From: Tubiluchus corallicola
Taxonomy: Eukaryota > Priapulida > Priapulimorpha > Priapulimorphida > Tubiluchidae
Direction: 5' to 3'
Assembly (NCBI GenBank): GCA_030141605.1
Contig: JAQGDQ010000378.1
Location: 2,501-30,000, forward strand
DNA length: 27,500 nucleotides
The position numbers were made by a program, and so were the translations under genes. The notes below the pieces were generated by a model, which worked only from the letters and a program-made list of their open reading frames with translations, searched no databases and was not told the origin of the DNA. Shown one piece after another: positions 1 through 10,658 of this stretch. How positions within the stretch are numbered: position 1 is the first letter of the stretch; every line of letters begins with the position of its first letter.

Positions 1-82
1 TCATATTGATTTTAGATATTTTTGTGAAGTGCTTTTGAATGTTGTCAATCAGCCGTCTATAGATTTAAACGCAATACAAATT

Positions 83-131
83 AACAACAACAATAACAAC
101 AACAACAATAATAGTGATGATGATGATGATG
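83..131. repeat. Compound microsatellite (AAC)n-(ATG)n
   Basis: A run of AAC/AAT triplets passes directly into five to six GAT triplets. It is short and interrupted. It belongs to the same AAT/GAT trinucleotide class that recurs in much larger arrays later in the window. Confidence 0.85.
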
Positions 132-760
132 CATTAATTTTTGGTACTAATCTGCAAATACCTTAACACCATTTTTGTAAGCATAATTACAGTAAAATCG
201 TCCATATTAAAACGAAATGACACAATGGCCAGCGCTTGAAAAAGGCGCCCTGGTGAAGATATCCAACATGCTAAAGAGTGTTTTGCCTGTTAGCCAGTGA
301 GGCACTCTTCAATAAGCTTGGTCCTAACTTTGCCCAAATGAGTACTAATCAGATTTTTTAATCAAAAACTGCACCGCTGCTTGAGCCACAAAAAGATCAA
401 ATTCGATATTTTAAAATTCGTCTAATAAGAGGAAACGGGCTTCTAGGCAACCATTGTTTTCAAGCATTTTTCCTTGACAACTACAAGTTCCACCTAGCAA
501 TGCTGTCTGCAGAAACCGAAGCAGGACTAATTCCAGGATTGACAGTGTCACATGCTGGACTGAGTGAGTCTGGTCTCCGTTATGATTAGGTTTTCTAGAT
601 AGATCCAGCTAGATATCTTTCTAGTAACACATACAGTCACTCAATGTTTCATTTTATAATTACGATCTAACAAATATCAGGGCAGCATTTATAAAGGATT
701 GGCCAAATTTTTCAGGGTTGAATATTCGTGCACTGTAAGCAGGATTACAGCCGAATTAAA
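132..760. other. Unique sequence, no gene seen
   Basis: No open frame of useful length and no recognisable motif on either strand. A weak stem of about 7 bp pairs AAGAGTG near 276 with CACTCTT near 303; it is too short to call an RNA. Probably intergenic or intronic DNA. Confidence 0.5.
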
Positions 761-791
761 AAGCCGCAATTTAAAGTGGTAAAAAGACAGT

Positions 792-1040
792 GTTTTTATA
801 GTACCATGTGCCGTACAATGAAAGTAAGCAATTCTCTTATAGCCAAAATTTTAAATAGTGACGTATACTTGCGTTCTTTAATATGGATCAAGTGGAGAGA
901 CAAGTTATTTGTACATTTTATTTAACTTTGTAATTTGTCTCTGTAAATATTGATGTGTAGTTTGTAGTTTCCATTTTTTATGTACTTGTATTTTATGCTA
1001 TGTGGACGAAAAGTCTGAAATAAAGGCGTTTATCTACCAG
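792..1040 (+). mobile_element. LINE copy A, 5'-truncated 3' end (CR1/jockey-like)
   Basis: The frame ending at the stop near 923 reads FYSTMCRTMK followed by SNSLIAKILNSD and LIWIKWRDKLF. This is the pattern seen just before the stop in many animal CR1/jockey-like reverse transcriptases: a short 'MCRL', then 'N.II..L..SD', then a basic 'W..WR..L' end. A 3' UTR follows and ends in 'AAGTCTGAAATAAAGGCG', after which a short TCTA repeat begins at about 1041. The 3' end closely resembles that of the element at 4972-5321, which also has 'TGTCTGAAATAAA'. Only the last 45 or so codons remain, so it is a dead 5'-truncated insertion. Family assignment is by motif reading, not by alignment; jockey, CR1 and L2 relatives cannot be separated here. 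Confidence 0.6.
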
Positions 1041-1056
1041 TCTATCTATCTACCTA
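1041..1056. repeat. Short (TCTA)n at LINE tail
   Basis: About four TCTA/CCTA units sit immediately 3' of the LINE copy A tail. A short simple repeat at this place is typical of the terminal repeat of non-LTR elements. Confidence 0.55.
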
Positions 1057-1430
1057 TAAATCTGAATATTTAAATAAACAAGTTTTTATCGTCTAAAAAC
1101 ATTTAAGCGAAACACCAAAACGGAAGAAGATAAATAAACTGTGACATAAAGGACTACAACGTTTAAAAAGCTTCATTATTGTAAATTTTAATAACTGAAA
1201 GTGCATCTTCAATACAACAGAGGAAAGGTCAGTTTTACTGTAAAAAGGAATTGTGTAATAGAAGACACGGCGAAAGAGAATCTCCACTTAATTACAATTA
1301 TTGTAACGACACCTGTTCTATTTTAACTACTTTACTTGTTTTGACATACAAATGTATTTACAAAAATGGTGTTTATGAAAAGAAGTAATAAAATTCGTCT
1401 TTTATATACTGCACGTTGCCAACATGTAAA
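1057..1430. other. Unique AT-rich sequence, no gene seen
   Basis: Open frames on both strands are below about 65 codons and have no motif or codon pattern that suggests a protein. Confidence 0.5.
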
Positions 1431-1563
1431 CTCTTCACTCGCTCTCTCCCCTCTTTCATCCCTCTCTCTCTTACTCTATTTATCTGTCCGTCTCTCTCTC
1501 TCACTCTTCCTCCCTCGCTCGTCCTCTTGCCTCTCTCACATCCCCTTTCTTTCACCTGTCACT
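1431..1563 (+). repeat. Polypyrimidine (CT-rich) tract of about 130 bp
   Basis: Almost pure C/T on the plus strand, with several CTCTCTCT runs, so the minus strand is GA-rich. It ends in 'TTTCACCTGTCACTAG', which has the shape of a 3' splice acceptor. Alternatives are a GAGA-factor-type binding platform or a simple decayed (CT)n microsatellite with H-DNA potential. Open frames through it on both strands are composition artefacts. Confidence 0.7.
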
Positions 1564-1565
1564 AG

Positions 1566-1645
1566 CTCTGAGTTGCAACTTTGAAGCCAACAGGCAATTG
1601 CTCAGCTTGACAGAGATTTTTTGATCATAGGTGAGTTAATTACAG
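1566..1645 (+). other. Candidate cryptic or non-coding exon with two donors
   Basis: The segment lies between an acceptor-like pyrimidine tract plus AG (1564-1565) and two donor-like sites: ATAG/GTGAGT with GT at 1631 and ACAG/GTGAGT with GT at 1646. The second matches the U1 consensus fully. All three frames contain a stop within the 65-80 bases, so it cannot be an internal coding exon, but it could be an exon of a non-coding RNA or a UTR. It may equally be chance plus a 15-bp duplication. There is no transcript evidence. Confidence 0.2.
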
Positions 1646-2230
1646 GTGAGTTAATTATTACCGGCAAGAAAGACGGAAAATCGAGAAAGGTTTCCAGCTG
1701 CTGCGAGATAATCCTCTCGTTTTAGTGCGTAATCTTCCCGTTTCATCCCGAAACTCTTCCTGTCCGCACACTCCGGCAACTCTGATTTCACGTTAAGCAC
1801 ACACATTAACTCATTACCGTTCCAGAGTTGACCTAAATTGCAACAGTACTAAAGCACGGCCTACACTGCCAACTGTCAATCTCATGTCCAAAACGCTAAA
1901 TCCGCTTGCCTCAGGTACAGCACAGCATAAGGTAATGTCACTGATAGATCGCTAATCGAACACTGTTGCCTGTTCGTCAAAAATCACAACTTGCAGAATC
2001 CAATACTTGTCAACGGCAGGCACCAGGCATATTTCGTGCACTAGAAATCACCAGCCAATCACAGCTCCCGTACCACCCGCTGAGCGAAGCACGCAGCCAG
2101 TCAGGTATTGCTTAACTTACTGCACGCTCGCTGGAGTGAAATAATAGTGGTCCAAGAATGAAACCCTGGTGCAAAACAAACGAAGACACGTGCACGCCGC
2201 CGGCTCTTATTTCCTTTATTAAAATCATAG
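1646..2230. other. GC-richer unique block, possible regulatory DNA
   Basis: Base composition is more balanced than in the flanks. It contains a TAATCC core (about 1710), a CCAAT box (CCAATCAC near 2055) and a CACGTG E-box near 2188. There is no long open frame and no repeat. The motif content is compatible with a promoter or enhancer but each site is short enough to occur by chance. Confidence 0.25.
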
Positions 2231-2600
2231 TTTCCACGCTGAATCTCTCCTAGTTGCAATCGCCATACTTGAATTTATTGTAATAAACAGACAAAGGACA
2301 TTAGCCAAAGAAGTGATGCGAGCTCAGGCAAAACAAACTTGATGTACACGTGCCACTCCACTTGATGCATTCTGACGCGATAACAACTGTAGTTCGACCA
2401 ACAACAATTGATGCGTTTTAAATATGATGTAAAATGTTTATGCAGTGATTATCATAATGACAGTAACGATAAAAAGCACTGAGCGATAAGACTATACGTG
2501 TTTAAAACATAAAATCGGTATATTGATTATATGGCAAGCAGAAAAATACATTTTTATTGCTATTTTTTGCATTAAGTGGAGCAACTGAATTCATGCAGCT
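2231..2600. other. Unique sequence, no gene seen
   Basis: No coding, RNA or mobile-element signal recognised. Confidence 0.5.
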
Positions 2601-2717
2601 GGATGGATGGATGGATGGATGGATGGATGGATGGACGAACGAACGAACGAATGAATTAATTAATGAATGAATGAATGAATGAATGAATGAATGAATGAAT
2701 GAATGAATGAATGAATA
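2601..2717. repeat. Compound tetranucleotide array GGAT-GAAC-GAAT
   Basis: About eight GGAT units (2601-2634) are followed by GAAC units and then about fifteen GAAT units, with a short AATTAATT interruption. The minus-strand frame reading HSFI repeats is a product of this array and is not a gene. The same unit types recur at 13188-13541. Confidence 0.95.
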
Positions 2718-3138
2718 AGTGATAAACTTTTTACAAAGTCCAAGGTTCTGAGGTTTTGTAAAAACAATAAAATATATGGAAGGCATTAAAGAAGGCTTAA
2801 GGAAGGTTTGCATGTATTCTTTTTGTGTGAATTGTGTACTTTCTAGATATAGCATTCATAGAATGTCTCTGATGATGACATATTCAAATTTCTAGACATG
2901 AAAAACAGTTTAGGCAATATTATCTGCCTAAGAGTGTTTAAACTTAGAAAGATTTAGCAACAAATCAGTTTATTTGCTCTTTTTCAATGTTGTTTTTGAA
3001 TAAATCAGATCAGATATTACGGGTGTAACATTTAGATGCTAAAGAAAACTTTGAAAACTTATGAATGGGGTATAATACTTACAAGTTAAGAACCATAAAA
3101 GGTTTTTGCATTTTTACCTCTGCTTCTAAACTGCGCAC
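2718..3138. other. Unique sequence, no gene seen
   Basis: AT-rich DNA up to the left target duplication of the MITE. No motif recognised. Confidence 0.5.
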
Positions 3139-3141
3139 TTA

Positions 3142-3619
3142 TAGTCCGGTCAAAATAAGGTGTGACAGGGTCAAAAATACAGTAATTTTTGCACAGACAC
3201 CCAAAAGGTCATCCAGAATAACATATTGAAAATCCTCATAAATCCACTTCGGGGAAAAAAGTTAAGGGGCTTTAACTTAAAAATGGCCATCAACGCAGCA
3301 TTAAAGCCAAAATAACGTTTAAGATAATTGTTAAGCATTTAAGATGGCATAAATGTATTACCAGCTGATATAAACTTGCATATGGTCTAACAAAAATGAG
3401 GCTTCAATGTCATTCAAGATTATTTATGCCATCCTGAACACCTCCAGGTTGAATTACTTTAACTTTAGAGCAGAGTCGGCGGCCTTTTTCACCAATATGG
3501 ATTTCAGGGGATTTTTAAAATGCTACTCTGGACGACTTTCTGGGTGTCTGTGCAGAAATTCAACTTTATGCTATTTTTATCCGGGTCATACATTTTTTCG
3601 GTTACTTTTGACTGCACTA
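3142..3619. mobile_element. Foldback MITE, 478 bp, TTA target duplication
   Basis: The two halves are near-complementary over most of the length. The left end TAGTCCGGTCAAAATAA pairs with the right end whose complement reads TAGTGCAGTCAAAAGTAA. A strongly matching internal block is TGCACAGACACCC at about 3192-3204 with its complement at about 3545-3557, and another is GATGGCATAAAT near 3343 with its complement near 3425. TTA flanks both ends (3139-3141 and 3620-3622). A 3-bp TTA/TAA duplication is typical of the PIF/Harbinger group, but the terminal bases are not the usual GG start, so the superfamily is uncertain. It carries no transposase. The open frame 3407-3718 falls mostly inside the right arm and is spurious. 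Confidence 0.8.
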
Positions 3620-3622
3620 TTA

Positions 3623-4432
3623 GTGACGACGACTTTTGAAAATGGAAGTTACACTCGAGAAAATGAAAAATTTGCTTTTAAGTCACAAGTTTCAGTTGAC
3701 TATCATCCTCAATATTAGTGATAATTAGTTAATGGCAGAGACAGAAAACTAACCTGGCGGTTGATGTGGCAACATGTTTTTTTTTATTAATTTATGTCTT
3801 TTGTATACTTTTATTCAACTTGAAACTGTTGATCCAGTTGGTTTATTAATCTAATGAACATATCCTGTTTCAGTGTTTATTAATCCTGTTGTTTTAAATT
3901 TTATTCTTAGCTATTGTTTAGTAAGATTTTAGTTTTATTATCTGCAGATTAGTTGTAGTGGATTTTTCTTTTTTATTCGAGTCCTGTAGTTGATAAATAG
4001 TGTTCGTTGATGAATAAATTTGTTTTTGTTTCGTTGCACTAAAGCTGTATTATTTTGTTTTAATTTCCTTTTTATATTGTGACGTTTATTTAATAAACAT
4101 TTTGAGACAGACATAATGAAAATTCACGAAATTTACTCTTTAATTTGAAGAATTCAAAAGTAAAGATTTGCCGTATTTTACAACAAACGCATCATTGATT
4201 CCTGATTAGCGAGACATTTTAATATGATAATTATTGCGAGTTTAAAAAGCTCTACTAGACCTCCTTTTCTTACAAGCACTTGTGTATTTACAATTAACAT
4301 CTTATTACAAACGGTTATTTGTTTAACGCACAACAAAGTCACGCCTCTTTTCCGTTTTGAGTATAATAAGCGTGCCGCTGCGTACGGAATCTGAATCATT
4401 ATAACATACAATGAAGTTTTTTAGCAGTTTGA
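3623..4432. other. Unique AT-rich sequence, no gene seen
   Basis: Contains T-rich runs and a minus-strand open frame of 77 codons at 4178-4411 with no recognisable domain. I do not support a gene here. Confidence 0.5.
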
Positions 4433-4492
4433 TTTATGCGGTTCGAGCAGTTTATCACTAAACGCATCACTTCCGTGCGGCAACCGCATAAA
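4433..4492. repeat. 11-bp perfect inverted repeat
   Basis: TTTATGCGGTT (4433-4443) is exactly complementary to AACCGCATAAA (4482-4492), with a 38-base loop. The loop contains GCATCACTTCCG (4464-4475), which recurs at 4644-4655 in the left arm of the neighbouring hairpin. Confidence 0.7.
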
Positions 4493-4602
4493 CCGGATAT
4501 GTGAAAGTGACTGTTATCATTGTCATACGCCATGGAATTGGACAGGCAGAAATTGAAAAATAAAAGATATCTGCCCTCAAGACAGGTAAACTCAGCAGCG
4601 AT

Positions 4603-4717
4603 CCAGCAAAAAAACTAGACACTGCTATGCCAGTGGTTTGTCAGCATCACTTCCGAGCAAGAAGACGAAAGTGGTGCTGACAAGCCACTGGCATAGCAAT
4701 ATCTAATTTTTTACTGG
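4603..4717 (-). repeat. Long hairpin, about 51-bp arms and 12-nt loop
   Basis: Left arm 4603-4654 and right arm 4667-4717 are complementary over their whole length, with one single-base length difference in an A run. A core of 14 bp (TGCTATGCCAGTGG and its complement) is perfect. The seven mismatches are all transitions. If transcribed from the minus strand, five become G:U pairs and only two A:C mismatches remain, so the minus-strand RNA would be the more stable. It could be a tiny MITE, a hairpin-RNA source or a miRNA-like precursor; arms of 51 bp are longer than most animal pre-miRNA stems. I see no clear target-site duplication. Confidence 0.65.
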
Positions 4718-4971
4718 TATGTTTATTTGTCTTACGAACCAAAATTATGTTCACTCTCATACAGATCTAACGTAATAGCGGAAATCTTGTTTTCGAGTTG
4801 CCTTTGTTTCTGCTTCTGAACATCTAGAAGCTTTTGTTGTTGGACCTCTGTTTTTCCGGGTGTAGGGGAATTTCGAAACTATTAGAACTAAAATTTTTCT
4901 TCCCGCAAATACGGAGAGCACCGCGAGGCAGAAAAAGTGAGAAACTGTAAAAAGAAACTGTAAAGTGAGAA

Positions 4972-5321
4972 TTGTTAAGAAGAAAAGACTTTTTTGTGGC
5001 ATTTAGTGCGCAGTTTTATTGTAATGGTTTCTGTTTTAATCACAATAAGGGAAATGATATTGAAAGAATGCGCATTACTTATAATAATGCCTTTAGAGGA
5101 CTCTTTAATCTTCCTAGTCGCTGTAGTGCAAGACAAATGTATGTTAGCTACAGTGTACCTAGTCTTTCCTGCATACGTTGGAAGAATTTTATTTACCCAT
5201 TCTAACTAATCCTTTCTTGTACATAAGCTTACTATGTTTCTTTAAACTAACACTGTGTTTTTACTTGTGCCTTATTTTTATTGTTCTATGGACTATAAAT
5301 GTCTGAAATAAAATAAATAAC
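4972..5321 (+). mobile_element. LINE copy B, 3' end with reverse transcriptase C-terminus
   Basis: The frame ending at 5205 contains the C-terminal pattern of CR1/jockey-like reverse transcriptases: 'AFSAQFYCNGF' (usual family form 'LFRSFCT.LY..'), then 'MRITYNNAFRGLFNLP', then 'CSARQMYVSYSVPS' and 'RWKNFIYPF'. The family's usual final segment (about 40 residues ending near W..WR) is missing after the stop, and the start of the homology needs a frameshift near 4985. The 3' UTR ends in 'TGTCTGAAATAAAATAAA'. The element is therefore 5'-truncated, internally deleted and inactive. Directly downstream, an AAT-rich tail turns into the 1 kb satellite. The related copy at 792-1040 has the segment this one lacks. 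Confidence 0.75.
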
Positions 5322-6376
<1,055 letters not shown>

Positions 6377-9130
6377 ACTTGGCGAAGACCAGCTGAGTTG
6401 TGTCTTCTCCTAATCCTGCATTTGTTGGTAGACATCACGGCTAGCACACTCCGGGTTTATTATTAGTAATTCTCTTGGAACAATAGCCAGTAGAGTGGGT
6501 AGCGTGCCGCTGAATACTGTGCTTTAATGTGAGCGGCGCGTGCAGCTAATGCAGCGTAAACATGAGAAAATCAACCGCCTAGTCACGCTCCGTGAGCCCG
6601 TTAAAAACCCCAAACCGAGAAAACCGTGAGAAAATCCATTGCAGTCAGAGTTTGCAGTGCGAAATTTTTGGGGAAAATGTCGCCTAGTTATTCGGGTGAT
6701 TGTTATCGTTTCATTTGTAAAAGCAAATACGGTGAAATTAACGAGATTTTAGCAAAACTAACAGAACTTTTTGTCATTACTTTTAAGCTTTGCACGCGTG
6801 TGTGTTTTTGATTTCTAACACACCACAAAAATATTTTTGTTACCCTTTGTATGAAAACAAAATACATGTAGTAGGCTATTTATGATGCATTGTTACAGAT
6901 CAACAAACTTAAAGGAAAACAGGATGATTTTTCACATACTACCCAATTTTCAAAAGTATACATTTTAACACGATTAATACTGCAAAAGCGTTCATGGTAT
7001 TTAAATAATAGATTAAGAACTTAATTAACGGCGCGCGAACCCAGCTATTGATGACATCACAAACTAACATAATTTTCAACAGTAAAAATATTCTACGAGC
7101 GTGTTGCACGTGTTTGCGAAAGCGAAAATTGAAGTACAATACTACTGTAAGATATTCAGTGTGTTGTACTAAAACTAGACAAGTTTTAAGATAAAAATTC
7201 GAATTTCGAATTTACCCCTTCTCTCACGCATGAGCTGTCGAATGTGCATAGTTCGTCAGAAACTAACACAAATGAACTGAGAGGTACAGCATCTGTTTTT
7301 GTGTAATGCGCTTCCGAAATGCAGGTGCTAGTGCTCGTCTAACTAGAGAATGGCGAAATGTATGTAACAGCGAAGAACTAGTTGCGCGAACGTGAAATTG
7401 TGTTTATGTGGTGATAATTCTTTCACGTAAATCATTTTTGAAAAAATTGTGTGTTCCATTTCAATATTTTAAACAGTTGATTGTTTTGACCTACAGTTTA
7501 AGATTGGGTTCGGGTTTGCTTTAAAAAATGCTGCTTGTACATCATAAACACTTAATGAATTTGCCCAAAATAAAATTTTCTGCTGCTGAGACATTCAATG
7601 TTGTTACTGCAATTTTTTACATAGGTGAGTACTGCATTAAATAAAAAAAAATGCCCGGTACTTCTTGAAAATTAGCAATAACCGAGATTACTATATTACT
7701 TTATACTGTTCATTCACTACAAGCTAGTAATGAGCACTAACAGCAAAGTGTATTTAATATGTTGGTACTTGTGGTGGGACCGAAATCTAACTCATTAATT
7801 CTTCGAGATGAGACAAGAACTGATAGGCGAATACCTCTTTCGTTCAACAAAGTAAATATGCTGGGCAGTACGGCAGATGATACTACCGAGAACGTATTTA
7901 ACAGTCTATCCCACATCCATTTGCTACACAAGCCTACTATTACTTAACTTCAATTACTAAGCACACACCCTGACTTCTCACAATAACTATGTATATTTGC
8001 CACGGTATACAGTATTATTAAGCCATGACCAAAAACTTTACGTTGCTATTATAAATTTGCTCGATCTTTAGAGATTCGTGTGAACAGATGTATGATCAAA
8101 TTGCTTTATTATTTATAGCAACAAGCAATTTAGTTTCAAATTTTATTTGTTTATTTGGCCGTTTTATTTCGTTAAATTAACATCACGCCAACGTTTCCTG
8201 CAATGCAACAAACTCAGTTTATTTGTTATAAAAATTTCATGACTTATCAACAACTCAGCAGCATCTTTAGTTACTTTACTTAATTACTTGCATAATTATT
8301 TAAACCTATGATTTGGTTTTTACCTATATTTAGCAATGGCGTGCGTCTAATGTGCCTTGAACCTTAAGGCTGTTGCTTTTTCTGAGTAACAATTATAACC
8401 GTGCATGTACATGCACTAAGCCCCTCGAAACAGGAGGTATAATTTCATTAAAAATTATGTATATAGTCAAAAAAATAAAAAACTTGATTCAAACAATAAT
8501 CTGATAAGAACAGAAGCTACACCAACTAAACCAACAAAAATAAAAATAAAAAACACTACTGTTGACTATAATATAATTTGAATTCTTACGCCTTACTGTC
8601 TCACCAACAATATTTTAATTTAAGACAAAAACGAAAGAGATAGAATCATAATAGAAATAATTTGAACGTAATTGCTCCATCCCATCGTGACTTACCATGA
8701 CAGCGTATTTTTTTCATGTCTTTTGTTTGCCAAATTGCGTATATAATTACACCGCATTGGCACTACATTTCAGAATACAGTTTAGCTAACTTTACCACAA
8801 TAATTTGTACCCGAAATTATCAAATTAATTTCTTAATTAAGTGTCACAAAAGTGGGCGAACATGGAGTTTGTTATCTGCCATTTTTATAAAGGATTTAGT
8901 TTGTTTCCAAGTATTTTCTTTTGCTTCTTAATAGTTTTATGATTCTATGAATAAACCCACAATTGTTGCTAATTATTTAAACAATAATCTTAATAATGTA
9001 TCAAGATTAGTATTAATGACGGTTCACTCCAATTAACCGAATTTTTGAAACCAAACTTAAAAAATTTAAAATGTGAAAATGTTGGACCACAGCCTCGGTT
9101 TGATTCTGTTTACAAGGCAGACAACAGTCT
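6377..9130. other. 2.7 kb unique sequence, no gene seen
   Basis: Several open frames of 60-75 codons exist on both strands (for example 6626-6811, 6939-7139, 7737-7947, 8716-8931) but none shows a domain, a signal peptide or a family I recognise, and the pair at 7737-7947 overlaps on opposite strands. A perfect 16-bp palindrome GTGCATGTACATGCAC lies at 8401-8416. There is an ATTCGAATTTCGAAT near-palindrome near 7198. Confidence 0.5.
8401..8416. repeat. 16-bp perfect palindrome
   Basis: GTGCATGTACATGCAC reads identically on both strands. It is made of alternating GTGCAT-type steps. Function unknown. Confidence 0.8.
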
Positions 9131-9203
9131 AGCAACCTAAGCGGTCGAGCAGAAGTGGTATGCAGCTTGTAACCAGAAGGCCCCTGACTCAAATTCAAGG
9201 TGA
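9131..9203 (+). mobile_element. tRNA-Thr-like SINE head, degraded
   Basis: The stretch AGTGGTATGCAGCTTGTAAC followed by CAGAAGG has the layout of a tRNA D-loop end, an anticodon region with TGT in a CTTGTAAC context, and then a box-B-like GACTCAAATTC (9186-9196). Box A is degenerate (about 9142-9155). The arms do not fold into a full tRNA, so it is a SINE head or tRNA pseudogene, not a working tRNA. The SINE body downstream cannot be delimited. Confidence 0.5.
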
Positions 9204-9441
9204 GTCCCAACGTTTTTACAAATTCCTGTGTTTCAAGTTTCGTTTCGAAAATAATTTACCTTTAGATTGGTACAACAATTGCTATTTTTGATTAAATCAA
9301 AGTTATCAAACTCGGGAAATCAAATAAATACAATAAAGAAACTGGGCTTCAGTAAAAATACACGATATCGGCAAAGTCTTATTTTGCTATACAATGGCAA
9401 TTAACATTATTCAAAATATAATAGAAGCTCATGATACTGTG

Positions 9442-9468
9442 ATATATATATATATATGTGTGTGTGTA
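9442..9468. repeat. (AT)n-(GT)n dinucleotide repeat
   Basis: About eight AT units run into five to six GT units. Alternating purine-pyrimidine DNA of this kind can adopt Z-DNA or cruciform forms. Confidence 0.85.
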
Positions 9469-9867
9469 CATGATATCATCAATCTCTATAGTTAAGCACA
9501 GGCTGCACACCTATTATTCTACACTCTGCAGGCAGCACCCAGTCACACGGAGTGGATCACCTGCTAGTTGATCACACGATCTATTGATTGATTTACTTTC
9601 TTTGTGTGATCAATAATAATCCTGTCAGTGGAGATTAAGCAAACTGCGGGGAAGCGCTAACCGATTGACGATCGTACATCGCCGCCTGATCAGAACAAAC
9701 TATATTCCATTATGCGACACCCTGCATCGGTTTGAGTTTAGAGGCGTCTGCAAAGAGAAGAGATATCATTTTCTTTAGAATCTAATCTTGGGTCCACGTG
9801 AACCAGTAACGTCATTGCGGATAGTGTTGCCATCACTATATAGTGTTGCCCTCTTCTGATCGTTGAT

Positions 9868-9891
9868 GGTTGCCTGGAATAGCTGGCAACC
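9868..9891. promoter_or_regulatory. Inverted GGTTGCC/GGCAACC pair
   Basis: GGTTGCC (9868-9874) and GGCAACC (9885-9891) are perfect complements separated by 10 bases. Each is an RFX half-site, but the spacing is longer than the 1-3 bases of a canonical X-box. It may be a hairpin instead. Confidence 0.35.
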
Positions 9892-9989
9892 GCAAACAGC
9901 TAATATATCGGTAATTATCAACATATCCTTTTTGACTTGACAATCCATTTACGATTGAAGCACATTAATTTACTCTACTGCTGCTTGGT

Positions 9990-10003
9990 GTTGCTATGAC
10001 AAC
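9990..10003 (+). promoter_or_regulatory. Canonical RFX X-box
   Basis: GTTGCTATGACAAC fits the X-box form GTHNYY-AT-RRNAAC at every position. RFX factors use this element to drive ciliary genes in animals. No ciliary gene is visible in the window, so its target, if any, is unknown. Confidence 0.45.
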
Positions 10004-10345
10004 CGATATCGACCTAGGCGGGCGTTACAAAAGCCAGAATTGGCGTACGTGCGATCTGGATGTTATGTTTTTTTTGGCTTTCGGTTTTCGCAAAGTTTTC
10101 GTAAGTGTTTTCCCTCAAACGCTTTTCATTGGACTTCCTGTTAGATTTTTTTAAAAGGGCGACCATGGTCATTTTAGCCCGTATTGAGAGGCGGCGATGA
10201 ATCAGGGTTTATTGAGACCGGCGGCGTTGACATATCGCCGTCGCTTAGGCAATCAATGGGACGCTTCTGTGCAAGCCATTCTGCCTCTTTTGTGGAAGCC
10301 ATTCTCCCGCTTTGTCATCTCGCCGCTTTGTGACTTTGAGCTTTG

Positions 10346-10658
10346 GAAAATATTGAGGACGGTTATTTGAAATATATATCAGTTAATCATAAAGTCGGCA
10401 ATCTCGATTAAATGCTTTTTCGGTGTCGGACGGGCGACGGCAAATGCATGTTAAATACGAAAATAAGGGGGGCTCTTTTGTGGTAAACTGAAGTGTCCAT
10501 AGTCATCTCCTATATTAACTGACTGGCTTCTGTGTAGCCTGGGAAACACTTCCATGGTTGATCCGCGAGAAATTAAAGTGATTATAGATCAGATACCCAA
10601 CAACAATGGCGATATATACAGTCTTGTTCCTGTTATATTTGAACACAGTCAAAACGGT
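10346..10658. other. Unique sequence, no gene seen
   Basis: No coding or RNA signal recognised; a CpG-bearing patch lies near 10425-10440. Confidence 0.45.

Larger units (their letters stand above)
9481..10345. promoter_or_regulatory. Candidate cis-regulatory block, GC-richer, motif-dense
   Basis: The block stands out from its AT-rich flanks by composition and by motif content. At 9569-9692 it has three TGATCA palindromes, a PBX/HOX site TGATTGAT (9585-9592), TAATCC (9617-9622) and a MEIS core CTGTCA (9622-9627). At 9826-10003 it has GTTGCC/GGCAAC half sites and a full X-box. At 10161-10340 it has a GACCATGGTC palindrome, a CGGCGAT/ATCGCCG inverted pair, and AAGCCATTCT twice 23 bp apart. It has no open frame. 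Motif matches this short can arise by chance; conservation would decide. A promoter of an unannotated transcript is the main alternative. Confidence 0.35.

Noticed and set aside
3407-3718. 103-codon plus-strand frame
   Set aside because: Most of it lies in the right arm of the MITE, which is inverted-repeat DNA without coding function.
7737-7947. Opposing 62- and 64-codon frames
   Set aside because: Overlap on opposite strands, no recognisable family, no clear splice context; could be a chance open stretch.
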